Source: CAZLAJ01 sp964644605
Lineage (GTDB): Bacteria; Patescibacteriota; Microgenomatia; UBA1406; GWC2-37-13
Assembly: GCA_964644605.1 (NCBI GenBank)
Contig: CAZXWS010000069.1
Location: 1 to 13,191, forward strand
Direction of reading: 5' to 3'
DNA length: 13,191 nt
Positions 1 through 7,110 of the stretch are shown here, one piece after another; within the stretch, counting starts at the first letter, position 1; each line of letters starts with the position of its first letter. The notes beneath the pieces are model-generated. The model worked only from the letters and a program-made list of their open reading frames with translations. It had not been told where the DNA came from and did no database searches. The position numbers were made by a program, and so were the translations under genes.

Positions 1-801
1 GCGTTTGTGTTGGCTGTTTTGGTTGTTGCTGTTGTGGGCGTTAAGCTGCTCTCAAAAAAATATTACCCGGTCTCCACAATTGTTCCGACAGCCATACCTA
101 CCGCAAAATTGGTTCGGGGGACACTTTCATTACAATTAAAATCTTCTGTAGTTGATCAAAGCAAAGAATTTGAGGTAGAACTGTACGGTGACTCAAAGGG
201 AATGTATATAACAGGATATGATGCTGTTATAAGCTACGATCCTTCAATTTTGGAATATGTGACCACACAATCTCAACAGTCACTATTTACTGTGTATACA
301 AAATCTCTTGGCGGTAAACTGGCGATAACTGGCATTAAATCACCTCAATACACGCAGCCAACGAGTTTTCAAAATGCACCCTTGGCCACCATCAGATTTC
401 TGCCGAAAAAAATAGGTGAGTGTGGATTGGAACTCTTATTTACACAGCATTCTAACAAACAAAGTACATTAATCACCAGCTCTTCAGAAAACATACTGGA
501 TGAAACACGCAGTGTTTCTGTAAAAGTAGGGAAACAGGTTACCGCAGTATTAAATAAACCACTGACCCTGGAAAATGGTGCGATATTTACAGTGACGTCG
601 ATAGAATTGCCTGCCTCTAATTGTCGTGATTGTATGAATGTTGTAAATTTTACGGTCAAAAGAAACGCTCAAACTTCTTCGGGATCTTTTAAAGAGGGAG
701 GGTTTGCTGGCTTAGTACAAAATACATCAGAAGTTTTAGGAACGACATTTACATTAGTCTCAACACAATCTAATCAAATTGTTTTTATTTATAGTCCATG
801 A
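1..801 (+). CDS. Membrane-anchored cohesin-like protein (5' end cut by window edge)
   Basis: The reading frame is open to the left edge, so the true start is probably outside the window. The first in-frame start candidate seen is GTG at 7; residue numbers here count from it. Residues 1-14 are a hydrophobic helix followed by KLLSKK, so it reads as an N-terminal membrane anchor (possibly preceded by more cytoplasmic sequence). Residues about 37-176 look like a cohesin domain: beta-rich, with the G-[YF]-D-x(4)-YDP motif (GYD at 70-72, YDP at 77-79) that is also present in the proteins at 3523 and 4104. Residues 178-264 form a second beta-rich domain with a CRDC motif (C206, C209) that I do not recognise. 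The stop overlaps the start of the M4 protease gene by four bases (ATGA), so the two are translationally coupled. Likely role: envelope-bound receptor for dockerin-bearing proteins. The family assignment is by motif and context only. Confidence 0.7.
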   Translation, partial: AFVLAVLVVAVVGVKLLSKKYYPVSTIVPTAIPTAKLVRGTLSLQLKSSVVDQSKEFEVELYGDSKGMYITGYDAVISYDPSILEYVTTQSQQSLFTVYTKSLGGKLAITGIKSPQYTQPTSFQNAPLATIRFLPKKIGECGLELLFTQHSNKQSTLITSSSENILDETRSVSVKVGKQVTAVLNKPLTLENGAIFTVTSIELPASNCRDCMNVVNFTVKRNAQTSSGSFKEGGFAGLVQNTSEVLGTTFTLVSTQSNQIVFIYSP

Positions 802-3521
802 AAAAACTTATAATCGCAGTCATCATCGGAGTAGTCTTCACAGTTTCAGTAATCGTGTATGTTTTTATGCAGAAATCGACACAACAGTCTTCGGCTGCAG
901 CAGGCGATATGATCAATACCCAGGATTTGACAGACACTTCCACTGTGAAAAAAGATGCCGGCACTGTTTTTTTTGATTTATATACTGCTCCCAATAACGA
1001 ACAAGGAGTTGCCCCATCACAGAATAATGATACATCGTTGTTTAATACAAGTACAAAAAATGACACCGCTATTTTGGAGTTTATTAAAAAGTCACCACGA
1101 GTTCCCAAAAATTTATTGGAAAAAGGAAGTAATTCTAATGTAAAGGGTGTCAGTTTTACAAGCGGTGACAGTAATTTTGATCGATTATTACCAGCCAATT
1201 TTTCTGCTTCACTTATTAGGCGCTCTGAAGATAAAGATGATTCATATTTACAAAAGGTAGCTCCAACTAAGGAAAATGAAGTTCATCATTACTACAATCA
1301 GACTATAAATGGTAAACCTGTTCTGGGTGGCGTCCTTGCAGTGCATGCAGTAGATAACAGAATTGTGGCAGCTACTGCAAGTTTAGTAAGTGACCAAACT
1401 GTAGAATCGACAAGTATAACAGAGGAACAAGCCAAGAATAAGGCCTTGGAACAAGCACGTATAGATAGCGAGCAGCATCCTATTGAATTAATGATTACTG
1501 ATAGTAAGCAATATGTGTTCAATTATAAAATTCTTCATTTTTCAGATGATGTGACAAATTATCCCTCGCTTGCTGTTACCGTCAGCGGTAAACGTGATGT
1601 CGATCTATTTTTAAAACGGTATTATATCGACTTACATAGCGGAAAGATATTATTTACTGAAGAGTTATTACAAGACATTGCAAATGTGAATGTGTATGAT
1701 TGCTCGAATGGAGGATGCAGCTTGGCTAAATCCAGTGATTCACAGCAATCTTCGGATACTGAGGTGAGTAATGCATATGATTTTTTGAAAAAAACTCTGG
1801 AATATTATCAAAACAGCCATACACGAAATAGTTATGATGGTAATGGTAGTGCGGTAAATGCAAACATTCATTTTTCTCAAGGAATTTCCTGTCCTAATGC
1901 TTTTTGGAATGGTCGAGTAAATGTGTGTACTGGTATGGCTACGCAAGATGTGTTATCACATGAAATGACTCACGGAGTAACGCAAACAACTGCCGGGTTA
2001 GTTTACTCTCAACAATCAGGAGCATTAAATGAATCATTTTCCGACATTTTTGCATATGCGGTGACAAATAGTTGGAGTATAGGAGTTGGATCGGTGCTGG
2101 GAGAGATACGTCGTCTTGATGACCCCACAAATCCACGACCTTCGAATCCGGCCTATAAACGGCCTCAACCTGATAAATTATTTTCACAGTATTATTACTG
2201 TGGATCAAGCGATAATGGGGGAGTGCATATTAATAGTGGTGTTTTAAACTACGCCTTTTATTTAATGACAGCAGGCGGAACTTTCAATGGATGTACAATT
2301 ACAGGAGTGGGAAGAGATAAAACTGTTCCCATAATGTACCGCACTCTCACTACATATTTAACAAGTAGCTCTAATATGAGCACCACATTCAATGCGGTGA
2401 AAAAAGCCTGTGATGATTTATTTTCTCCGGATGCCTGCGCTCAAGTAACAGCCGCGATGCAAGCGACAGAGATGGATCAAACACCAATAAAGTGTGCAAA
2501 TGGTACAGAAAAGCCAGCAACCTGTTCAAATGGTGCCACGATAGCGCCTACGACGTCAGTGTCTCCAACAGGAACTGGAACAACAACACCTACGACTACG
2601 CCATCACCAACTGCCGCGGTTACTCCCAATCCACAACCAACAATCGTTGTTACGAAAAGCACGGCCACAACAAACACAGTGAGTATAAATGTATCCGTAA
2701 CTGCATCTACTGTAAAAGCATTTAAAGTACAAAAACATACTAAAGACTCCGCACAAGGCAGTTACTCAGCCTGGGAAGACTTGGGAATTTTTGCAGCGGG
2801 ACAAGCAATCCAAGATTCAGCTATTGATAAAACTAAGATATATCAATATCAGGTCCGGTCGTGCAGCGATACCGCATGTCAAAACTTTTTGAGTGATTAC
2901 GTACTAACGGCTGAAATTGTTTATGATGCGCTGCCTGCTACAAATCCCACTGCAACTCCTGTACCGTCGGCTACACCATCAGGTCCTGGTATTACACTCA
3001 AGCTAAAATTTCAGGGAATTCAAAAAAAACCCGTGTCTGTAACATCTTGGCCTGTAAAGATTAAGATGGTTGCAGACAGTAGCGGTCGTCGTTATGAATC
3101 TACTGTTAACTTTACTGTAGATGATAACGGAGTATGGTCAGCGAAAGTCCCCCTAAACGGGTTTCAAGCTGACCGTTACATGATCTATATAAAAGGGCCC
3201 AAACATATTCAGAAAAAAGTTTGTGATATTACACCGACGGAATCAATTGCAGGGACATATCATTGTAAAAACAATGAAGGAATAAGTTTAGCTACAGCAA
3301 ACCAAACATTAGATTTTACGGGTATATTACAGTTGGTTGGCGATTTGCCTGAACAAGATGGTGTAGTAAATGCGTATGATATTTCTCAAATTGTTAATTG
3401 TATCTCGACACCAAGTGATAGTTGTACTCAAAAAGCAGATCTGAATCTTGATAGCAAAGTTGATGCACAAGATTACTCATTGGTCATCGCAGCATTAGCA
3501 ATTCGTTTTGATGAAGATTAA
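798..3521 (+). CDS. Secreted M4 (thermolysin-family) metalloprotease with C-terminal dockerin
   Basis: This is a 907-residue exported zinc endopeptidase. Residues 4-24 are a signal sequence or anchor. About 120-290 is a propeptide of the FTP/PepSY kind (YYNQTINGKPVLGG at 165-178). About 295-560 is the catalytic domain: HEMTH at 388-392, third zinc ligand E412 in NESFSD, and active-site H477 in GGVHINSG. The spacings H388-E412 (24) and H388-H477 (89) equal those of thermolysin (H142, E166, H231), so it should be active. A Thr/Pro linker (582-617) leads to a fibronectin-like domain (about 615-710), a second Pro-rich linker, a beta-rich module (732-825) and a dockerin (848-900). The second dockerin loop is canonical (D881, N883, D885, D889, D892); the first (D854, N858, D861) has an odd spacing. 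It has 16 cysteines, all from residue 302 on. The ATG at 798 overlaps the preceding stop. Autoprocessing of the propeptide is expected from the family. Confidence 0.93.
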   Translation: MKKLIIAVIIGVVFTVSVIVYVFMQKSTQQSSAAAGDMINTQDLTDTSTVKKDAGTVFFDLYTAPNNEQGVAPSQNNDTSLFNTSTKNDTAILEFIKKSPRVPKNLLEKGSNSNVKGVSFTSGDSNFDRLLPANFSASLIRRSEDKDDSYLQKVAPTKENEVHHYYNQTINGKPVLGGVLAVHAVDNRIVAATASLVSDQTVESTSITEEQAKNKALEQARIDSEQHPIELMITDSKQYVFNYKILHFSDDVTNYPSLAVTVSGKRDVDLFLKRYYIDLHSGKILFTEELLQDIANVNVYDCSNGGCSLAKSSDSQQSSDTEVSNAYDFLKKTLEYYQNSHTRNSYDGNGSAVNANIHFSQGISCPNAFWNGRVNVCTGMATQDVLSHEMTHGVTQTTAGLVYSQQSGALNESFSDIFAYAVTNSWSIGVGSVLGEIRRLDDPTNPRPSNPAYKRPQPDKLFSQYYYCGSSDNGGVHINSGVLNYAFYLMTAGGTFNGCTITGVGRDKTVPIMYRTLTTYLTSSSNMSTTFNAVKKACDDLFSPDACAQVTAAMQATEMDQTPIKCANGTEKPATCSNGATIAPTTSVSPTGTGTTTPTTTPSPTAAVTPNPQPTIVVTKSTATTNTVSINVSVTASTVKAFKVQKHTKDSAQGSYSAWEDLGIFAAGQAIQDSAIDKTKIYQYQVRSCSDTACQNFLSDYVLTAEIVYDALPATNPTATPVPSATPSGPGITLKLKFQGIQKKPVSVTSWPVKIKMVADSSGRRYESTVNFTVDDNGVWSAKVPLNGFQADRYMIYIKGPKHIQKKVCDITPTESIAGTYHCKNNEGISLATANQTLDFTGILQLVGDLPEQDGVVNAYDISQIVNCISTPSDSCTQKADLNLDSKVDAQDYSLVIAALAIRFDED

Positions 3522-3522
3522 T

Positions 3523-4107
3523 ATGGAACAAAAAAATAAAAATCCCAACGTCTTATTATTAGTTGGCGTATTTATACTTGCGTTAACAACACTAGGCGTG
3601 ATTCTGATGCTTAAAAATACTTTCCAAGGCAAATTAGCCGACTCGAAAACTCTTCGTTCAGCACCTACACAAATGGATACAACTGCGCAGTATGCACCAT
3701 TCAGTTTTGGTGAGGTGAGTACCGTTCGTATTTCACAACAATCGATGGTACCGATCTTATTACAGTCGTACAAACGGGATGTGACTGGATTTGATCTGAT
3801 CATTCAATACGATCCAACAATTCTGCGTTTTACCGGGTTTGCTCCAATGCAAATGACATATGATGTATTTCCACTTGAAAAAGATGGAATGGTGACAATA
3901 ACCGCTGTTAAAAAAATTAGTACCACAGGAACTGCTGTATTTGATACTATAAAAGTAGGAGATTTAAAATTTACCCCTCTCAGAAAGGGGACAACAAAGA
4001 TTACGATTATTTCCAATAACGGTAAAGCAAAAACACAGGTGGTTGATGCTCAGTCGCAAAAGATGCTGCAAGACGCATCAAAATCAGTTACTATAAATGT
4101 AGAATGA
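3523..4107 (+). CDS. Membrane-anchored cohesin-like protein
   Basis: The protein is 194 residues from ATG 3523, one base after the protease stop (TAATATG). In-frame TTG 3508 and ATG 3511 would add five or four residues and overlap the upstream gene. I prefer 3523 because the identical TAATATG junction occurs at 10520-10526. Residues 9-31 are a transmembrane helix after a short charged N-terminus, so the rest should lie outside the membrane. Residues about 62-194 resemble a cohesin domain: beta-rich, with GFD at 89-91 and YDP at 96-98 in the same arrangement as its two paralogues in the operon. There are no cysteines. The stop overlaps the next ATG (ATGA). Likely role: short tethered dockerin receptor. 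Sequence similarity among the three cohesin-like domains is limited to the motif and general pattern, so they are diverged paralogues. Confidence 0.72.
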   Translation: MEQKNKNPNVLLLVGVFILALTTLGVILMLKNTFQGKLADSKTLRSAPTQMDTTAQYAPFSFGEVSTVRISQQSMVPILLQSYKRDVTGFDLIIQYDPTILRFTGFAPMQMTYDVFPLEKDGMVTITAVKKISTTGTAVFDTIKVGDLKFTPLRKGTTKITIISNNGKAKTQVVDAQSQKMLQDASKSVTINVE

Positions 4108-4745
4108 AATATATTAAAAAATATTTAGCGTCGGCCTTAGTAATGGTAGTGCTGTTCTTAGTCTGTACGGGAAAGACGCGCGCCGCGACTTTAAAATTTG
4201 ACCAATCTACAGTGACAGTCGAGCCAGGTAAGACATTTGATTTGCAGGTAGTTGTAGATGCGGGATCAGATCAGACACTGGGTGTCGATAGCTATGTGGT
4301 ATACGATCCTCAATATTTCGAGCCGCAGAATATTACAAATGGTACATTTTTTCCGATTGTATATAACAACACATTTTCTGGAAAGGTTTATATTGCAGGT
4401 TTAGTGAGTGATCCTGCTACATTTAAAACAGGAAGCGGTACATTGGCTACAATTACTTTTAAGGCTGTAAAAAATGCCAATGCAAATATTACATTTTTGT
4501 GTTCAGATGGTGTGGAAACATCAAAAATATTAAAAAATGATGCCCAGGCAACAAATGTGATTCAGTGCGCCACAAACGGTCTCGCTAGCGTGACTATTGG
4601 TACAGGAGGTTCAAATACAGGGGGGACTACACCCACTATCTCGACATTGCCAAAAACAGGATATATGGATAGTATTAATAAATATAGTGTTACTGGTGCG
4701 ATGCTGCTGTTATTAGGAATTGGTGCAAAATTATTACTATTATGA
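4104..4745 (+). CDS. Cohesin-like surface protein with signal peptide and LPKTG tail
   Basis: The protein has 213 residues. Residues 1-27 are a signal peptide (KYIKK, hydrophobic core, T-R-A before the probable cut at A27/A28). Residues about 28-167 are a cohesin-like domain (GVD at 60-62, YDP at 67-69, two cysteines in the mature part). A Gly/Ser/Thr linker follows, then LPKTG at 182-186 and a hydrophobic C-terminal segment (about 195-213). LPxTG plus a hydrophobic segment is the sorting-signal layout of sortase substrates. The usual positively charged end is missing, however: only one lysine (K209) lies near the C-terminus. It could be a sortase substrate or simply a C-terminally anchored protein. 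It is coupled to both neighbours by ATGA overlaps. Unlike the other two cohesin proteins it would be anchored by its C-terminus, presenting the domain with the opposite polarity. Confidence 0.75.
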   Translation: MKYIKKYLASALVMVVLFLVCTGKTRAATLKFDQSTVTVEPGKTFDLQVVVDAGSDQTLGVDSYVVYDPQYFEPQNITNGTFFPIVYNNTFSGKVYIAGLVSDPATFKTGSGTLATITFKAVKNANANITFLCSDGVETSKILKNDAQATNVIQCATNGLASVTIGTGGSNTGGTTPTISTLPKTGYMDSINKYSVTGAMLLLLGIGAKLLLL

Positions 4746-5425
4746 CCACAGAGTCTAAAAAGATTCGTTATATATCAATTGGGGTAGGAATAATTATCAG
4801 TATCTTATTAATTATTTTTGGTTTCGGATTTATCCGCAGTACATTTACTCGAGCAGAGGATATCGCTCCCCGTGATGTTGTAGTGGGGAATATCACAAAT
4901 ACGACAGTAAAGGTGAACTGGACCACAGGAAAAGAAAATCAGGGAGTAATTGAGTATGGAACCTCGCCGACTGCTTTAAATTTTTATGCGCCTGAAACTA
5001 AAAGTACTGACACTCACGCTGTTGATCTGACATTACTTTCTCCAAACACAACCTATTATTTTCAAGTGAGAATAGGTGATAAAAAATATGATAATGCAGG
5101 CGTACCGTGGACTTTTACTACAAAAGGGAACGATAAAACAACAGGATCTGATGCCTCCGAAAATACCAAAGTAACGCCCACTTCATCTGCGGTACCTCAA
5201 ACACAATCGGTCGTATCGTCGCCAACGCCTACACCAATATCTTCTGTTGAAGTACCGGCAAGTGCACCAACAACTGCGCCAAATGCTGTAACAAACAGTT
5301 GTACAGAAACAGATTGTCAGAAAATAAAAGACAAGATAGGAAAAGGCTGTGAAGCAAGCGATTATGTGAAATGTATTATGAAGCCTACGGGATCTGTAAC
5401 TGCCACCCCAACTCCAAGACCTTAA
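4742..5425 (+). CDS. Membrane-anchored fibronectin-III-like protein with Thr/Pro stalk and four-cysteine tail
   Basis: The protein has 227 residues. Residues 10-31 are a transmembrane helix with a charged N-terminus inside. Residues 41-128 form a fibronectin type III-like fold of the kind seen at the N-terminus of purple acid phosphatases (VKVNW at 56-60, IEYGTSP at 70-76, LSPNTTYYFQVR at 99-110). Residues about 130-185 are a Ser/Thr/Pro-rich stalk. Residues 186-213 are a small module with C187, C192, C203 and C211, followed by another Pro/Thr tail. It is the last gene of the operon; its start overlaps the stop of the LPKTG gene. No enzyme motif is visible, so a binding or spacer role at the cell surface is inferred from domain type and operon membership. 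I do not recognise the cysteine module. Confidence 0.72.
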   Translation: MTTESKKIRYISIGVGIIISILLIIFGFGFIRSTFTRAEDIAPRDVVVGNITNTTVKVNWTTGKENQGVIEYGTSPTALNFYAPETKSTDTHAVDLTLLSPNTTYYFQVRIGDKKYDNAGVPWTFTTKGNDKTTGSDASENTKVTPTSSAVPQTQSVVSSPTPTPISSVEVPASAPTTAPNAVTNSCTETDCQKIKDKIGKGCEASDYVKCIMKPTGSVTATPTPRP

Positions 5426-5465
5426 TTGATATTAGATTTATGATTGAGGATTTTAGCATCTTTAA

Positions 5466-6104
5466 CTATCTTATTCCAATAAGCAGTACGTGGCTAAGCA
5501 GAGAAATAATGGGGCGGATGATCATGTCGAGCATCGATGTATTACCGAACAGGGGTAAAATCAGCACGATTAAGAATATAAAACCATAGCGGCGAAGGGA
5601 AAACCACTCTGCTGCTTGTTCTTTTGGGAGTAATCCTCCCACAATTTTAAATCCATCCAACGGGTCAATAGGCAATAGATTAAAAACACCTAAGGCAATG
5701 TTTAAATAAATCATAGGTGCAATAATTATTGCACCGATAGAATAAAGCAGACCGCCATTCAGCATACATAATCGCAAGACAAGGGAAAGTACAACTGCAA
5801 GCAAAAAATTTGAGATTGGTCCAGCTATACTGATTATTGCAGCTTCTTTTCGTGGATCTTTGAGATTATACGGATCAAACTGCACAGGTTTTCCCCAGCC
5901 GAACCCGACAAATAGGATAAAAATTAGTCCTAAAGGGTCAAGGTGAGCAAAGGGATTCAATGTTACTCTCCCTTGCAGCCGGGGAGTGGGATCGCCGAGT
6001 CGGTCAGCCACATAGGCATGAGAAAACTCATGGACGCCGATTGCTACCAGTAAAGCTGCCAGATTAGCGAAAAGTAGTATTGGGTTTGAGAGTAAATTGA
6101 GCAT
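5466..6104 (-). CDS. M50 site-2-protease-like membrane zinc metalloprotease
   Basis: The protein has 212 residues, a usual length for the short M50B peptidases. HEFSH at 25-29 sits in the first hydrophobic segment and gives two zinc ligands and the general base. NLLPIDPLDG at 142-151 supplies the third ligand (D150). GRVTLNPFAHLDPLG follows the first motif as in the family, and AGPISNF (94-100) is the conserved loop. Several membrane helices are present (about 10-30, 58-68, 90-110, 121-140). The family cleaves substrates within the membrane; the substrate here is unknown. It is convergent with the surface operon (40 bases between stops) and divergent from rpmB. No Shine-Dalgarno sequence precedes the ATG at 6104. 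Its place beside the secreted-protein operon may be chance. Confidence 0.92.
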   Translation of the reverse strand: MLNLLSNPILLFANLAALLVAIGVHEFSHAYVADRLGDPTPRLQGRVTLNPFAHLDPLGLIFILFVGFGWGKPVQFDPYNLKDPRKEAAIISIAGPISNFLLAVVLSLVLRLCMLNGGLLYSIGAIIIAPMIYLNIALGVFNLLPIDPLDGFKIVGGLLPKEQAAEWFSLRRYGFIFLIVLILPLFGNTSMLDMIIRPIISLLSHVLLIGIR

Positions 6105-6108
6105 GGTG

Positions 6109-6225
6109 AATTTCTAATTAACCTAATTTCTAATTAATCTAAACAAATCCCAATTTCTAATCCAATTGGTCATTAGGTATTGGTGCTTATTTAGAAATTA
6201 GATCAATTAGGTGAATTAGAAATTT
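6109..6225. repeat. Long imperfect inverted repeat of AATTTCTAATT words
   Basis: The left arm (6109-6143) and right arm (6190-6225) are imperfect reverse complements built from repeated AATTTCTAATT and CCTAATT units, with a spacer of about 46 bases that contains a smaller CCAAT/ATTGG inverted pair. It fills most of the divergent gap between the M50 peptidase and rpmB. It could fold as a long hairpin on either strand. Function is unknown; it may be a decayed mobile or REP-like element or a regulatory structure upstream of the M50 gene. Confidence 0.6.
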
Positions 6226-6228
6226 ACG

Positions 6229-6257
6229 TTGATTTATGCTATCTTATATGTTATCAT
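6229..6257 (+). promoter_or_regulatory. Predicted promoter of rpmB
   Basis: TTGATT (6229-6234) and TATCAT (6252-6257) are separated by 17 bases and match the sigma-70 consensus at 4/6 and 5/6. The expected transcript start near 6264 gives a leader of about 22 bases before the ATG at 6286. There is no Shine-Dalgarno sequence in that leader. Confidence 0.45.
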
Positions 6258-6285
6258 AAAAAAGCATTAAATTGCTGATAATAGT

Positions 6286-6588
6286 ATGATTAATTCAAAT
6301 GTTTGTTACCATTGCGGAAAGGGCGTATTGTTTGGCCGTTCTCACACACATCATAGAGGTGTCGCCGGAGGACGCTGGAAAAAGCGTGCCCCAAAAACAC
6401 AGAGAATTTTTGAACCAAACCTTCAAGCAGTACAAATTATGCTGAATGGAGTAGAAAAACGAGTGAAACTCTGCACAAAATGTTTAAAGCGGGTCAAAAA
6501 GGATATGGTTGATGGTAAAAAACCTTTTGTTACTCTTGCTCATTACACTCTTCCTCAGAAAGAAACCGCTCCAGTAGCCACGGCATAA
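6286..6588 (+). CDS. rpmB: 50S ribosomal protein bL28, zinc-binding form
   Basis: The protein has 100 residues. It opens with a Cys pair, CYHCGKG (C7, C10), and carries a second, CTKC (C63, C66), so it is the zinc-ribbon (C+) form of bL28. Typical bL28 features are the N-terminal GK and S-H motif (HTHH at 20-23), RIFEPNLQ at 40-47, and the beta-hairpin VEKRVKLCTKCLKRV. The C-terminal tail beyond residue 80 is variable. It is part of the large ribosomal subunit. It stands alone as a single gene with its own predicted promoter; no rpmG or other ribosomal gene is adjacent. Confidence 0.95.
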   Translation: MINSNVCYHCGKGVLFGRSHTHHRGVAGGRWKKRAPKTQRIFEPNLQAVQIMLNGVEKRVKLCTKCLKRVKKDMVDGKKPFVTLAHYTLPQKETAPVATA

Positions 6589-6712
6589 TCGAAACGTAAC
6601 TCGAAATTTATATTCGTAATGGTCTATTTACCACCATTCTCTTATTCTTCAAATCCAAATTTCAAAATTCAAATATCAAATCAATATCAAAATCAAAATT
6701 AAAAGTTAAAAT

Positions 6713-6748
6713 GCCCTCCTTCTCCCGCATAGCGGGATTCGGAAGGGC
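6713..6748. repeat. Nested hairpin
   Basis: The outer arms GCCCT and AGGGC enclose a perfect inner hairpin TCCCGC-ATA-GCGGGA (6723-6737). It lies about 125 bases after the rpmB stop and is not followed by a T run, so it is not a standard intrinsic terminator. It resembles the other GC-rich palindromes of the window in layout (palindrome inside palindrome). Confidence 0.55.
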
Positions 6749-6909
6749 AAGCAAAAGGCAAAATCACAATTTAAAACTCAAAAATTACGATCACGCAATA
6801 TAATATTTTTTACTTTTTACGAATCAATTTTCAAGCACCAATTACAAAGTTTGAAAATTGTGATTTTATAAATTGATTGAAAACTGAAAATTAGTAAATT
6901 TATTCATAA

Positions 6910-6969
6910 ATCCCCGCCTGCCATAGCCTGTCTGTAGAGGCTACCTTTATCGCAAGGCATTGGCGGGCA
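6910..6969 (-). repeat. CCTGCCCGCC-family palindromic element, copy 1
   Basis: Read on the - strand it aligns with copy 2 at 8777-8880: the first 31 bases match at 27 positions and the last 22 bases (AGGCTATGGCAGGCGGGGAT and two more) are identical. The middle is 11 bases here and about 51 in copy 2. The two ends of each copy are themselves imperfect reverse complements (about 14-17 bases), so each copy can fold as a hairpin. It is a dispersed REP-like or miniature mobile element. Confidence 0.75.
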
Positions 6970-7048
6970 AGTAGTCTATCGTTAAACGTCAGACGACTAT
7001 CGATACGAGCTGCGCAAACGTATTACCTGTAACGCTTGCATGAATATG

Positions 7049-7106
7049 GAACGGGTCACGCTGTGCCCCGTCTACCCCGCCGCGGCGGGGGATGTGGGGA
7101 CCGTTC
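7049..7106. repeat. Nested GC-rich palindrome, GAACGG family, copy 1
   Basis: The outer arms GAACGG (7049-7054) and CCGTTC (7101-7106) surround a perfect 16-base palindrome CCCCGCCGCGGCGGGG (7075-7090). The same layout, plus the shared CCCCGTC and CCCGCC/GGCGGG words, recurs at 9938-9986. Its edge is four bases from the stop of the small membrane protein gene at 7111, so on the - strand it forms a hairpin right after that gene. It lacks a following U run, so it may protect or pause the transcript instead of being a classical terminator. Confidence 0.72.
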
Positions 7107-7110
7107 CCTA

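Larger units (their letters stand above)
6589..7110. other. Gene-free gap with AT-rich word repeats and palindromes
   Basis: I see no coding frame or tRNA here. It holds, in order: CAAAT/TCAAA word repeats (about 6650-6705), a nested hairpin (6713-6748), a 10-base perfect stem CAATTTTCAA/TTGAAAATTG (6825-6834 with 6851-6860), palindromic element copy 1 of the CCTGCCCGCC family (6910-6969), an unassigned stretch (6970-7048) and a nested GC-rich palindrome (7049-7106). The GC-rich hairpins stand out sharply from the AT-rich background. Confidence 0.6.

Noticed and set aside
369..2677. Long antisense frames opposite the cohesin and protease genes (for example 369-659, 785-1198, 2477-2677 on the - strand)
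   Set aside because: They are shadows of strongly supported + strand genes, have low-complexity or biased composition and no motif, start signal or neighbour context.
4104..4190. Possible lipoprotein signal around LFLVCTG in the third cohesin protein
   Set aside because: The residue before the cysteine is valine, which does not fit a lipobox, and a normal signal peptidase I site (T-R-A) follows shortly after.
798..4745. Reassigned TGA codon (code 25), as in some CPR lineages
   Set aside because: Three genes end in TGA exactly at an ATGA overlap with the next gene, and all proteins have sensible ends with the standard code.
6713..6748. Hairpin after rpmB as an intrinsic terminator
   Set aside because: No T run follows on the + strand; the distance from the stop codon is also long. 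The same applies to the hairpins at 7049-7106 (for the - strand gene), 9877-9899 and 10015-10055.
6589..7110. A tRNA or small RNA gene in the long gap after rpmB
   Set aside because: I looked for a cloverleaf with a GTTCRANYC-like T loop and CCA-compatible acceptor stem and found none; the GC-rich pieces are explained by the palindromic elements.
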